64,000 bases of DNA from Alnus glutinosa (GCF_958979055.1 NC_084886.1:43264654-43328653), one strand, 5' to 3'. Shown: positions 44,512-57,017, counted from the first letter of the stretch. The notes: generated by a model not told the origin, from the sequence alone. A program made the numbers and translations.

Positions 44512-44949
44512 TCAAAACGACTTGGAGTCGTTTTGGAAGAAAACGACTCCAAGTTTGAGTCGATTTGTAAGAAAATGACTCTAAGTTAGAGTCGTTTTCA
44601 CCCAAAAGGGCTCCAACTAAAACAATCTAAAAAAAAAATTAAAGAAAAAAGGAAAAAAAAAAAAAATTAAAACAATTTCTTGTTTAAAAAAAAAAATTAA
44701 ATAAACAACCGAAAGAAAATTAAAACAAGTTTTTATTTATTTATTTTTTGGTATAATTTTTTGTTATCTTATATATATATATATATATATAAGTTGGAGC
44801 CCTTACTTAGAGTCGTTTTCACCCAAAAGGGCTCCAACTAAAACAATCTAAAAAAAAAAGAAAAAATTAAAGAAAAAAGGAGAAAAAAAAATTAATTTTT
44901 ATCATTATGGTGAATATTAACATTTTTTGGTAGTTTGAGGGGGGTTATT

Positions 44950-45605
44950 GACACAATTGGTATTACCACGATTGATCGTGGTACGATCTATACGATCAAT
45001 TGTGGTAAGATCATGTGATCGATAGTTGTACGATCTATGTAATCGATCGTGGTAGGATCTAAGTATGATCAATCATGGTACGATCAATGTGATCGATTGT
45101 GGTAGGATCTAAGTGTGATCAATCGTGGTACGATCAATGTGATCTATCGTGGTACGATCTATGCGATCGATTGTGGTAGGATCATGTGATTGATCGTTGT
45201 ACGATCTATGTGATCGATCGTGGTATGATCTAAGTGTGATCAATCGTGGTGCGATCTAAGTATGATCGATCGTGGTACGATCAAGGTGATTGATCGTGGT
45301 ACGATCAATGTGATGGATCGAGATACGATCAATGTGATGGATCGTGGTACGATCTATGTGATGGAACTTGGTATGATCGATCTAAGTGTGATCAATCGTA
45401 GTACGATCTAAGTGTGATCGATCGTGGTACGATCTATGTGATAGGTCATGGTACGATCAATGTGATAGGTCGTCGTATGATCAATGTGATAGGTCGTGGT
45501 ATAATCTATGTGATGGACGCTATGTGATCCATCGTGATAAGATCATGTTCCATCATACGATCTATGTGATCGATCGTGGTATGATCATGTGTGATTGATC
45601 GTTTT
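44950..45605. repeat. GATC-rich minisatellite, unit about 24 bp
   Basis: About 27 imperfect head-to-tail units follow the theme GTGATCGATCGTGGTACGAT plus CTAT. Units vary by substitutions and 2-6 base indels. Many units are themselves palindromic (GATCGATC). Confidence 0.9.
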
Positions 45606-46193
45606 GATCAAAACAGCTCAAAATTATTTCAAGCCGTTCTAACCAAAACGGCTTTTAACCAACACGGCTCAAATTAAAGCCGTTTTAACCAAAACGGCTC
45701 TAAATAATTTAGAGCCGTTTTAAGTAAAACGGCTCAAAATTATTTAGAGCTCTTTTTAAAAAAGCGGCTCTAATTTGAGCCGTTTTAAGTAAAACGACTC
45801 GAATTAGAGCCATTTTAACCAAAACGGCTCTAATTAGAGCCGTTTTTGTTAAAGGGGCTCTAATTAGAGCCGCGTTTTTAAAACGGCTCGAATTAGAGCC
45901 GTTTTTGTTGAAAATTGCTCTAATTAGAGCCGTTTTGTTAAAACGACTCAAAAAGCCTTTTTTTTTTTTGTAGTGTATCTAAATTTATATGTGAGATTAA
46001 ATAATGTAGTTATTACTATATGTAAGCTTAAATAAATTAATATTTAACTTGTTACGCAATTCGTGATTATCTATCATAGAAAGTCATTGTCTTATAGAGT
46101 AATTGGGATTTGGATTTCCAAATAAAAGAAGAAAAAAAATGTAAATATAATGAGGTATGACTTTGAGATGATAGTGAAAAAAAACCTAACATA

Positions 46194-46493
46194 TGCCCTG
46201 TTTAGTAATCCCCTTCCCCTCCCCTCCCCTCCCCTCCCCTCTCCTCCTCTTATGGGAGAATTTTTTTGTTGAGTGAAGGTAAAAAGTGATTGATATGATA
46301 TAAAATAGAAAGAATTTACATGGAAAAGTGAAAAAAATTTGTATTGTAGTGAGTTTTTTTTATTTAAATAATAATAAAAAATTGTTGATGTGATATAAAA
46401 AGTAAAAAAAGTTAAGAATGTTTTGAGTTGATGTTTTTTTAAAGAGGAGAAAATAAGGGGAAGGGAAAGGGAAGGGGGTTATTGAACGGGCCA
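46194..46493. mobile_element. MITE, family 1, right copy
   Basis: Counterpart of 17000-17294, with ends TGCCCTGTTTAGTAATCCCC and GGGGGTTATTGAACGGGCCA. Confidence 0.7.
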
Positions 46494-46546
46494 TAACCTA
46501 AAGGTCCTAAACTTACCAAATCCAAAACAACGTCGTTTTTATGAAT

Positions 46547-46552
<6 letters not shown>

Positions 46553-46606
<54 letters not shown>
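46553..46606. repeat. TA microsatellite
   Basis: About 54 bases of TA repeat. The left copy has only about 18 bases at the same place (17351-17368), so it expanded or contracted after duplication. Confidence 0.9.
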
Positions 46607-46608
<2 letters not shown>

Positions 46609-46763
46609 GAATGCGACGCGGTTATTAACCGCATCTGCATTCTCTAAAACTACTATCCACATATAGGGATATTGCATAGTTTTTGCTGATCACATCCACG
46701 TGTGGATAACGGGTAGGTACAGATAGCAAATGCGGGCAGTTATTACCCGTCCGTATTTTCAGC

Positions 46764-47963
46764 CATAATATATTATTATTCCATAGGTTTAATCCTTGGA
46801 CCAAATGTACGCTTAGCGTTAAAAGACCAAGGAATTAGAGATAGTAATCATATTGAAACCAAACTACGGCTCTATCAACTATCTAATGTGTACGACTTCA
46901 TGGATCGAGCTTGCGATGATAAAATAATACTATAATAAAAAGGAGAAGACTATTTGATGACTTAAGACTATGCTCATATATAATATTAAGACATTAATTA
47001 ATCCACAAAACACCAAACACTTCGATATTGACTCTCATTTTGTGCGTCATTATCTCTTATAGGGAACTATCTACCCCTGATCTATTGCATTTGTTGATTA
47101 GATGATTGATGTATTCACCACCTAATAAACATTTTCGTGACCTTGATTTAAAACACAAATGACCTTTTACATTATCAGAAGGGATGTTACAATATATTTA
47201 AAATATAAATTTTGGATGCGTACTTATTTTATTAACCTGATATAATAATCTGATTCTGTTGAGATCTCTAGCTTGTCGTTAATTTGAGATTATTATGTAG
47301 TATTTCATATTAATTTTCAGATTTTCTTTCTTGTTATATTTCCTATTATGACCATCTGGCCTCGTTCCATTAGATTTTTGTATAATTGAATCATCACATA
47401 TATATACAGTCAAGTTTTATATAGTTTTCTTTAGTTATATATTTTGTGTCAGGAGATTTGGTATATATTCATAAAGTCATTCTCGTGCTATATATAGACT
47501 TTCTTTATTATTAATATCTCATCCATATTAATGGTGATAATATTAATGAGTATATTGCTGATATAACTAAAAAAATTCATACTTTTTTTTTTTTTTTTAA
47601 ATGATAAGACGTACGTACAGTCTTTAATTATTTCAGATATCGGCATACGATGCAATTTTCATGAGGAGATAAACTTTGGATAATGAAGAATTACTGAGTA
47701 ATAAAGCTAGTTGACTAAACATTTCTATAACTTTGTGGGGCTAACTTGCAGCCTGCCTATGAATGAAACTGTGACAGTCGAATAATACATGTGATTTTTT
47801 GTTATAAATAGATTTTTTTTTTTTTTGAAAACTGTTAGAAAGAGAATTAAGAGTACATCTCGTGTTCTTCTTCCATACATCTATTTTCTAAAATTAAATT
47901 AAAATTAAATTATGCTGATGTGGCATGGGTTAGTGATCATTTTCAAATTTTTTTATATTATTA

Positions 47964-48006
<43 letters not shown>

Positions 48007-48160
48007 CTGATATAAAGACTATTAACCCATATCGTTCAATTAGTTAATACAATATGATTACATTGTGATCGATTGTGGAGTGAAGACTAACATTACTAAA
48101 AAAAAATTAATGGTGAAAATTTTTTAAGATTGGGAAATGATTCTTTATATATATATAAAC
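46764..48160. other. Upstream region of GA2ox C, no gene seen
   Basis: Counterpart of 17528-18917 with few substitutions. An A tract at about 47970-48004 is longer than in the left copy. Confidence 0.4.
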
Positions 48161-48406
48161 GCCATAGACATAACTACGAGCGTGGTAGCCCATGAATCCA
48201 TGATCACTATTTTAAAATTCCAATTATTAAATACTCTCTCTCTCTCTCTCTCACGCCCCCATGCATTTATTACCAAATCATATGCAACGACTTCTTATGT
48301 GTGTGTGTGTGTTTTTTTTATTGGTTATAAATATTTCCAGTCTTTGTTACAATGGTCTACACTCGCCAACCACGCTAGCTAGCTAGGCAGCCAAAAACTT
48401 GGAGCC
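48161..48406 (+). promoter_or_regulatory. Promoter and leader of GA2ox copy C
   Basis: Essentially identical to 18918-19163, including the conserved block, TATAAATA (about 48326-48333) and the short upstream frame at 48351. Confidence 0.6.
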
Positions 48407-49746
48407 ATGGAGAATAATGTTCCTAAAATCGACCTTTCGGCCAGGAGATCATCGGTGTCAACGAAAATTGTAAAGGCCTGTGAAAAATATGGTTTTTTTA
48501 TGGTGGCCAACCATGATGTCCCTTTGAACGTGGTGGGAGAACTAGAACAACAAGGCCTTCAATTTTTTGCCCGACCAATGGCTGAAAAACTAAGAGCTGG
48601 GCCGGGTACCCCTTACGGCTATGGCTGCAACCGCATAGGCCCCAGTGGAGATATGGGAGCGTTGGAATATCTTACACTTAGTACCAATCCTGCCAGTCCA
48701 GACTACATCGCTCGGAGAGCCCGTACCATCTCCAATCGCCCTTCCAAGTTCTCGTAATATTTATCAATTTTCTTGCCTAGCTCGATCTATTTCTTTTTTC
48801 ATTCTACGTGTGTTTTAACTTTAATTTTACGCATGCATTTGATCAACGTACGTACCAATACTACCAATGGTTGTTGCACTTGCATGCATGGTTTGTTTGC
48901 AATTAATGCTTAGATTCATTGTAGAATTGGAAGTCTTGAGACTGAGAGATCGACATGCATGCATGTGTGAGATTAACGTACGTACATGCTTCTGGGATTT
49001 GACTGATCATGTGTTGATTAATTGTGACTGTGTCTGCATGCGTATGACAGCTCTGCTGCCAGTGAATATGCTGAAGCAGTTAGGGGGCTGGCATGTATGC
49101 TACTGGATCTGACGGCAGAGGGCCTGAGGGTACTCAATGATACATCAGTGTTCAGCAACCTAATCATGGACGATAATAGTGACTCAATCCTCAGGCTCAA
49201 TTACTATCCACCATCCAATGATCACAGTATTGGGTTTGGAGAGCATACTGACCCTCAGATCTTTACCATCCTCAGATCCAACGAGGTGGATGGCCTTCAG
49301 ATTTCTACCCAGGGGAATTGGATCACGGTCCCTTCTGACCCTAATGCATTTTGCGTTTTTGTGGGTGACACGTTAAAGGTTGCTCCTCTCTCTCTCTCTC
49401 TCTGTCCTTCGAAGAAATTAATATAGGGTCACCAATATTTAAGGGAAGAATTGAACGTTGATATTAGATATCTTTGTGTGTGTGTGTGTGTGTTTTGAAG
49501 GCTATGACAAATGGGAGATTTGTGAGCGTGCGACACAGGGCCGTTACAAATTCACAGCAAACTAGAATGTCAATAGCCTTCTTTGGGGCTCCATCCCTCC
49601 AAGCATTGATAGCTCCACTTCCAGAAATGGTCCCCGCCGGCATGGCCCCTCTCTACAAGCCCTTCACTTGGGAGGAATTTAAGAGACAGATGTACTCTGG
49701 ATCTCTCCGCCTAGGGGATGACCGTCTTAACCATTTCCGAGCATGA
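48407..49746 (+). CDS. GA2ox: Gibberellin 2-oxidase (GA2ox), copy C, three exons
   Basis: Exons are 48407-48753, 49051-49378 and 49501-49746, giving 306 aa with the same sequence as copy B. The iron ligands H181, D183 and H237 and R247-x-S249 are all present. Coding exons look identical to B base for base by eye. Intron 1 has only two visible substitutions and intron 2 is two bases shorter in its TG tract. The role is gibberellin inactivation by 2-beta-hydroxylation, as for B. Because both copies keep the same promoter and frame, they probably act additively, unless one is silenced by the nearby LTR elements. Confidence 0.85.
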
Positions 49747-50979
49747 GCAGATGACGGCCGGATTACTGCTTGGCACATGCAGCTAAAGGATCTTGCTCTT
49801 GTAGGCCCCGGCTGGGGGCGGGGTTAACGATTAATTAATTTATATTAAATAAATTTATATTTTAATAAGTTTTCCCAAAAACTATCATGAATATATACTT
49901 TAATTTCTTTATTCCAAACTCCCCAAAGAAAGTTTACGTCGCATGCATGCCCAATTAATTTGCTTTCAATATATCTATCAACATTATTTCTCAAATTTAC
50001 GCAGCCGATCTCTACCATGCATGTTGATATCTTAATTTACTTTGCATTTAGAAATCATATTATGCGGTTTTTAGTATTTTTCATGCCACGATGAGATCAA
50101 ATGTTAAATATTGATAGAACACTACTCTTTATCTAACAATTAATCAAAGTAAACATTTTAATTAATAATGTTTAAGAGTTAACTCAAACTACACGTACTA
50201 CTTAAAAATTCAAACCTTAATTTGTATTGATCAATCAAATTACAACTAATCCCGTTCCCGTCGACCATCAAATGCGACAATTGGTATCATCTATCTCCCA
50301 TTTCAAAAATAGTCTACTATCCGCTTAAACTTTTGTGACAATTTTCTTTTATACTTTTTCTTTAATTATTGGATCTTCCATTTCATAGCGGCAATGATCC
50401 ATATAACTATAAGTTTCTCCTTTCTCTTTATCTCAACTATATTAAAAAAAAAAGAGGAGGTTGTCTATAACATGCGTGACGCATTAACAATCTTCAGGAG
50501 TGACATGACAAATAATAAAGAATAAAACCGACGAGACAAAAAAGTAAAACAATTGTTCTCTCTAAGATTATTATTCTTGATTACTTGCGCACCAAGACTT
50601 TGAATGATCGATGCTATTTTGTAGGGGTGAAAAGGTGGGTGGTTAATAACCGCTTACTAACCATTAACTGTCTAACTACTTTTATGCCTAAATTTAAAAG
50701 CGGTTATGTTATTTAATAGATTGTTATACAGCTGTCATACAACTAGAGTGAATGACATGACAATAAAAATAATTCATTATTTTTTTTTTTACAAGCTGAT
50801 TCAAAAATTGATTTTTACTGTCATATCATCTCAATTATATTAAATATATGATATATCTTTGTTGAAAGGTTTTAGATTTTAATTTTTTACCAAGAAAATG
50901 GGGGCACCAATGCAATTATGCAAGAATTGAACGTTGATATTTATATATGAGATATATCGTTTTTTGAGTGTCTTTGAAG
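49747..50979. other. Spacer after GA2ox C, no gene seen
   Basis: Counterpart of 20506-21749 with a few small indels. Confidence 0.45.
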
Positions 50980-51619
50980 GCTACGACAAATGGGAGATTC
51001 GTGAGCGTGCGGACACTGAGCCTAGAGGCCCTGTTTGATATCCCCTTCTCCTTCCCCCTTCCCTCCATTTTCCAACATGCACTCTAACATGACATGTATT
51101 TGGCATAGGCTTAAAAAAAATAGCCCACTTTTTCAAGAAAAGATAGGCTTTTTTTTTTCCTATTTTACCCTTATACACAACCATTTACATTGCACAATTT
51201 TTTTTCCTACCAGTGATTACCCCTGTATACGACCATGAAAATGATGATTAGGTGAAGGGATATATTGGGCAAAATGCATGAGTGAAGCTTTTTGAAGAAG
51301 CTTCACCCGTTGACTTGCCCATTATGGCCGATGGGCAAGTTAGTTTTTCTGTCAAAAGCTGAATGAGTCGAGGGTATGAAATAATGAGAGGAAGAAAAGG
51401 GATGAGAGGTGAATCCAAACGGGCCAGAATGTCAATTGCCTTCTTCGGGGTTCCATCCCTCCAAGCATGGATAGCTCCACATCCAGAAATGGTCCCTCGC
51501 AACATGCTCTCTCTCTAGTCTCTACAGGCCCATCACTTGGGCTGAATACAAGCAAACAACGTGTACTCTCTCCGCCTAGGGCATACTCGATGGCCTTGAC
51601 CTTTTCAGGACATGCACAT
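50980..51619 (+). pseudogene. GA2ox exon-3 relic, right copy, split by a MITE
   Basis: Same structure as 21750-22390: ACG in place of the ATG of MTNGRF, VRHR frame lost, MITE inside, exons 1 and 2 missing. It was therefore already a relic before the duplication. Confidence 0.8.
51027..51425. mobile_element. MITE inside the GA2ox relic, right copy
   Basis: Ends GGCCCTGTTTG and CAAACGGGCC, flanked by AGA on both sides. One base of the right terminal repeat is missing relative to the left copy. Confidence 0.75.
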
Positions 51620-51838
51620 AAATCTTAATCTTTTGGGGATTTCCTTAATAATTAACACATAAATCTGCCATTAGGCAATTAAACTTGTTTCTTTCGGAAA
51701 ATAATAAATACAAAAATCTGCCCTGTGATTACATTCTTTATACGCATGACGCGTGGACAAAAGCCTCTTTCATTCCTCAAATTCAGTCTATCAATCTATT
51801 AAATTGACGTCGGAGAATCACATGTTTTAAAAAAAAGA

Positions 51839-52545
51839 ATAATTGCACTACTGGTCATTGAGGTATGCCATAATCATGAATCACTTCTTATGGTTTAAAA
51901 AGTTTATGGAAAGTCCTTGTGGTAAACTATAATTACAAATCGATCCTTGAAGTCAAATTCTATTATAAAATTTGACAGATTCTGTTAAATGCCACGTCAG
52001 CGTTACATCAAATCAATAAGATAGCGACGTGTCCGTATGAATAAAAAAATATAAATTTATTAAAAAATAAATAAATAAACTTATTTTTTTTTAAAAAAAA
52101 AAAAAAAAGAGTGGCTGAGCCACTCTCAGTGGCCGAGGGTGGCCATCGGGCCAACCCTAGAAGGTTCAAGGGTGGCCTTCCCCTCGGCCACTGGGGGTGG
52201 CGCGAGGCCACCCCCATTGGCTGGAGGTAGCCTAGCCATCCCTTTATTTTATTTTATTTTATTTTAATTTTAATTTTAATTTTTTAAAAAATAATAATAA
52301 TAAGTTTATTTATTTATTTTTTTAATAAATTTATATTTTTTTATTCAGATGGACACGTGTCGCCATCTTATTAATTTGATGTGGCACTGACGTAGCATTT
52401 AAAAAAATTTGTCAAAAAATTTAAAGAAATTTGACTCTATCGATCAATTGTAATTATAGTTTACCACAAAGACCTCCGTAAACTTTTTAAACCATAGGGA
52501 GTGATTCGTAATTATGACATATCCCAGAAACTAGTGGCGCAATGA
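51839..52545. mobile_element. Long-inverted-repeat element (MULE-like), right copy
   Basis: Counterpart of 22609-23281, slightly longer because of AT-rich expansions around 52085-52110 and 52245-52320. The same GGCC-palindrome core lies at about 52112-52235. Confidence 0.7.
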
Positions 52546-52952
52546 TCTCTTATTAATGCACATTCTGAACATGCATCAGAATAATAAACCGAGTGGAATT
52601 TAAATCATGAGCACAATCAATACGAATATCATATAATTTCCAGCGAAGTTACAAGTATTGTCAGACTGCCACATAATTCAAGTACATGCAACAGTGATCA
52701 GCAGTGGAACCATACAAATAGGTTAAGAGGCTCTCAAAAAACAGAGCCATCAAATAAGAATCGTCCCTCCTTCAATTAATGGGACAACACGATCATATTC
52801 CACAGTATCGTTTGATTTCCGAAAACAGGACCACAACCTAAGCTTTAAGTGCTGAAAGGAAAGAAGTTAAAAGAGTCTTGTATTCAATGGAGTCACCGTC
52901 ATTTGAGATCTATATTTTTTTAGCTCAGAGCGCTCTGTATAGCACTCACTTG

Positions 52953-55900
52953 TCATCGAGCAAGAATCTGAGACCTTGGAGCAGAACGTGAGCACTTCTT
53001 TCGACCAGTTTTGCTAAGCGCGCAGACACAAATTTCAAGGAGTTCGTAATCCTCCTCCCAGAACAACAAGGACGCCTTCTCCGGATTCTTCAAAAGCATC
53101 TTCGACGTTAGAAAACCAGCAATTGTCCATGTCTGGAAGAGCCGGGATTGCTTTCCTATGAATCTCCCACTGCGCATGTCATAATATTCAGGCCACTGAT
53201 CCATTGAAAGCCTCTTCTCTGCCAAAGCAACAGCCTTCTGTGCCAATTCTGGCCTCCCCATCTTAATGCAGGCCAATGTGAACTAAAAATTTCACGTACG
53301 AGAATGCTTAAGAAGTCTGATCATTATGATCTAGCCAATACCCAAAATCTTAAGAGAAGATAGAATTGAACAAAGATCAACTTACCTGCCATAGCAGTGT
53401 TGGCCAAGATCCACCATTATGATAAGACCAGGGACTGCAAGCAAGTAGAGAATCAGATTTGTGAAATAGGGAGCCCATAAGAAAATAACAAATTACTTAA
53501 AAGAGCCTCACGTATTCTTTGGGTCACTGCCAGTGATTATACGCCATTCCTCATGCTCCAAAGCAGGGTAACAAATTTTAAGAGGCATTTGAGCCACAAG
53601 ATCATCCCATTTGTCCTCAATCAAATTCAGAATACCCTCATTCTGTTCTGGGCTACCTAAAGATGAAACAATGGCCCAAAGATTTCCAAGTGTGAAAAAC
53701 CTAAAATCCATATGAGCAGGTTGCAGATTGCCAATGAGGTAGCCACCTTTCTCAGGGATCCAATCTACCAGCCAAGAAGGAATTTGATCTGGATAAATAT
53801 TGAACTTGTTAATGGCATCTGTAGAGTATTCCTCTGTCTTGTAACGATAAATCTCATTGATCTTCTTCATATCCGCCCAATAATACTCTCTGATATGAAA
53901 GGAGAGTGCACTGAGTCGATTATTGATAGCAGCCACCAAATTCTTGGTTCCATCATTGACAATTAGCATTTCGCGGGAACAGCGTAGAGCTGAGTAGAAT
54001 AACGCCTGTAAGAAAAGATTTCTTAAACAAATGGTAAACTTAAGACAAGGAAAAGCGTGAAATAACACTAGAAATGGTGAAGAAAGGTATTGGTGAACGT
54101 TAAAGATGAATAAGATAAGCATATTTGCCTCATTATGGTCACCAATAAAATACCACTTAAGACAAAATGAACATGCAATACTAGAACAATATAGGCATAC
54201 CAAAATCAAGCTGGAATCTAATGTATACCAAGCACAAGATTTATATTTCAGAGTAGCATCATTCCAAGTAAGATTTCAGAGTAGCATCATTCTCAACTTA
54301 CTTGGATTTCAAGAGGGTGTCCATGAATGCCCATCCGTCTATCAATCATGCAGGAACCATCAGTTACTAACAGAGAAGGAAACATGTCAAACCCACCAGT
54401 TAAACATAGATTAAGTATTAATCTTATGCCTGTCTGGACATCCACTCTTTCTTGCAATGCATAGTCGCCAGTGATCTTCCCATAAGCTCTCAACAAAATA
54501 ATCCACCACAACCCTGTCATAGTAAACATATACTTCAAAATTTATTTATGCTAGTTCTTTTATTTTTTTTTTCCCAACTGAAAATAACTAACCCCATTAA
54601 GCTTATATGAGATTTGTAATGTCACAAAGTGTTGAAAGCACTATAGTTTTGGGCTTAGGCACCCATTTTACGCAATGTATAAAAATATTGCTCAAATTTG
54701 AAAATTTATAAACGAACATCAAGATATTGAGCAACCAAGCAATAATGGTCAAAGCTTATGCTGCGACATTCAATGGAAAAGAACGACTCCTTAAAAATTG
54801 CCACAGTGACCAGAACTACTATTGTCTTACCAGAATCAACAGGTGCAACACGACCAATGGCTGATTCACCAAAATCAGGATCTAGAACTTCCTCAAATGC
54901 TTCATTGCTTCCATCAAGAGGGATAGTTCTAACTTTAAAGCTTGCAGGCATTAACCCTTGCCCAGGACTGTAGCAGTCCACAGTCTTTTCCCAGCTCTAA
55001 CAAAGAAGCAAAACACATATGATCAGAATTGGCACTTTAATTAAGTATCAATACTCGCTAAACATATCACAGATTACAACCTAATCTCCCAAAAACCCAT
55101 TAACAACCTCTTAAGGATGCTCCCTACTCCACCATAGTATTCCAGAGGGAATCAACTTCCCTCATTAAAAACAAGGTTTGTTACTTGCAAGGAGGAAAAT
55201 GATCTTCCAAGCACACTAGTCTCACTGAATCAGCAAATTACACATACCGATGGGCATATGATATAACCAATATAATGAGATGATATTAGCTCATACAGTT
55301 TAGAGGTCTATGGAACCATCAGAAATTACAAAAACGCCAGCCATCAACCGAATATTTAAAATTCAGCATCACATTATAAAATTTCTAATAGTCCAGAGCC
55401 AGACCATAAAGTTTGGACTCTCTTTGCCTAGGTTAACACAACATTACCGTTTACTTTACAATGGACATCCCAGTGCTAATTATGCATACGTAAAAAGTAA
55501 CAACAAAAACAAGCATCGTACATTAGAATTGCACACAAAAATTAACACAACAAGAAAAACCATTCAGAAAAGAAATAGACGAAGGAATTAAGATCAATGG
55601 ACTACCTGCAATTGCAGTGTGTGAAGAAGAAAATTCTTCACAATCTCTCCTTCTCCATTGAGTAAGAATGCAAGTGCTGAGGGGACAAAATCACGAATAA
55701 AGACCTGATCATAGTTCAGCGGCTGCTTGTCGGCCGAATCATTAGCCGCAACAGTTCCCACCGGATTTCCACAATAACTAACAACTGCATTTCGAAGTAA
55801 CTTCCATGCCTCCTTCTCAATTTCGGAGACCTCCCTCTCCACCATATTCTCATTCAAACCCTTCAAATTATCAATGTTTATACTTGACCCATCAAAATCT

Positions 55901-56373
55901 AACCTAGACTCTTCTTCCTTAACCACACTGTGACCGGTCTCGATCCTCTCGATCACCAGAGGCTTCACATTCAGTCCGCCTTGAATGTAAATCCTCTCGA
56001 AGCTCTTCTCATTAACATGAGCTTCGACTGAGGTTGAATGGTTCCTAAAGTCTGACGCTACATTGGGAATTACTAAAACACCCCTACCACTACCTTGACC
56101 AACATGGAAATTCATCGGAAAAACCCTAGACTGACCCCAACTCGAACCAGAAACACTAAAAGCTCTCTGATTCGAATCTGTTACACGTGTGTACCCTATA
56201 ATCTGAGAATTGCAGCTATTGAATCGACCGCAATGAAATTTCGACAAATTATCAATTGGATAATCGTTGAATTTTCCGGGCGAAAACCCAAAAATCGAGG
56301 ATCCTTTGTGGCTAATTAGTATCCTACAATAGGGTTTCATAGTGGAAATTCCAATACAACCGCTAGTGTTCAT
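52953..56373 (-). CDS. A/N-INV: Neutral/alkaline invertase, intact, six exons
   Basis: Minus-strand exons are 56373-55606, 54996-54831, 54513-54302, 54005-53512, 53434-53386 and 53282-52953. All introns are GT-AG and the frame stays open for 672 aa. The enzyme (GH100 family) hydrolyses sucrose to glucose and fructose at neutral to alkaline pH. Conserved blocks include [87 protein letters not shown] and [20 protein letters not shown]. About 200 residues before the catalytic part, starting [20 protein letters not shown], form an organelle-type extension (mitochondrial or plastid) like that of alpha-clade members. The length fits that clade. The start is the first ATG after a presumed 5'UTR splice acceptor. 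This is the only complete invertase in the window. Confidence 0.93.
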
Positions 56374-56383
56374 TATTAATATC

Positions 56384-56669
56384 TAAATATTAGTAAAATT
56401 CAAATTTATTGTATTCTTTAAAAGTTAAGCCTGAGCTACAATCTAAATATCTATCAATTTTTATTATTATTATTTTCCAGTAAAATTTGAGCTACAATTT
56501 TAGTGAATGTATTCTATATACGACTCTGTTAATCTTGAATATTTGAAAAACAGAGATCAAATATGGACGAGAAAAAAGAAAAGCTTTGTCGATGAATATA
56601 TAATACAATTCAGAGAAGAAATGGGAATCGAAAATGGAGTGAAATTTTTTGGAACAATGATTTACTTAC
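56384..56669 (-). other. Probable 5'UTR intron of the invertase gene
   Basis: On the minus strand a GTAAGT donor begins at 56669, and an ATATTTAG acceptor ends at 56384, ten bases before the start codon. This is inferred from signals only. Confidence 0.5.
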
Positions 56670-56699
56670 AGTTCGATCGGAGCGAAGGATGTGAATGAG

Positions 56700-56770
56700 A
56701 ACTGAGAATTGAAGATTTGGGAGGGGGTGCCCAAACTTCAAAGAGGGGCTTTATAGACGAACGAAAAGGA
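56700..56770 (-). promoter_or_regulatory. Core promoter of the intact invertase
   Basis: CTATAAAG on the minus strand at about 56749-56756 would place transcription start near 56720, just before the presumed 5'UTR exon. No further elements were identified. Confidence 0.5.
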
Positions 56771-57017
56771 AAGTTCGTAAATATTGAATGTCAATTTAAA
56801 AGGTGGGGTGATTTACACTACTGTCCTTGCACGTGGAAGATTTTTTTTTATTATTATCGTTGGAATGGATTTACAGAAATGGGCCTTGTTTTTCTTTTTC
56901 TTTTTTTCAAAGCAACAATAGACTATACGTTATATAATTTTCTATATATATGCTATGACGTGGCATTTCAAATTAATTATTAAATTTTTTATTTAACAAA
57001 GTTTAGTTAGGATTGCT

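Larger units (their letters stand above)
43435..45975. mobile_element. Non-autonomous CACTA (En/Spm-like) transposon, 2541 bp
   Basis: The ends are CACTACAAAAAAA and TTTTTTTTGTAGTG, flanked by the 3-base direct repeat TAT, as is usual for CACTA elements. The left duplicate has the uninterrupted site (GAATTACTATCTAAATTT at about 16780). Both subterminal regions (about 43490-43700 and 45605-45955) are packed with GAGCCGTTTT and its complement, the arrangement to which CACTA transposases bind. No transposase is encoded. The interior has a small gene-like unit, a perfect 21-base-arm palindrome and a 24-base tandem array. Confidence 0.92.
43297..46763. mobile_element. hAT-like element, right copy, interrupted by a CACTA element
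   Basis: Counterpart of 16646-17527. The left end reads GGGGGGAAAATATGGATG and the right end TCCGTATTTTCAGCC. The CACTA element at 43435-45975 and the family-1 MITE at 46194-46493 both lie inside it, so three elements are nested. Confidence 0.55.

Noticed and set aside
44950-45605. Possible CRISPR-like array
   Set aside because: Units are contiguous and imperfect with no unique spacers, and the genome is eukaryotic. It is a minisatellite.
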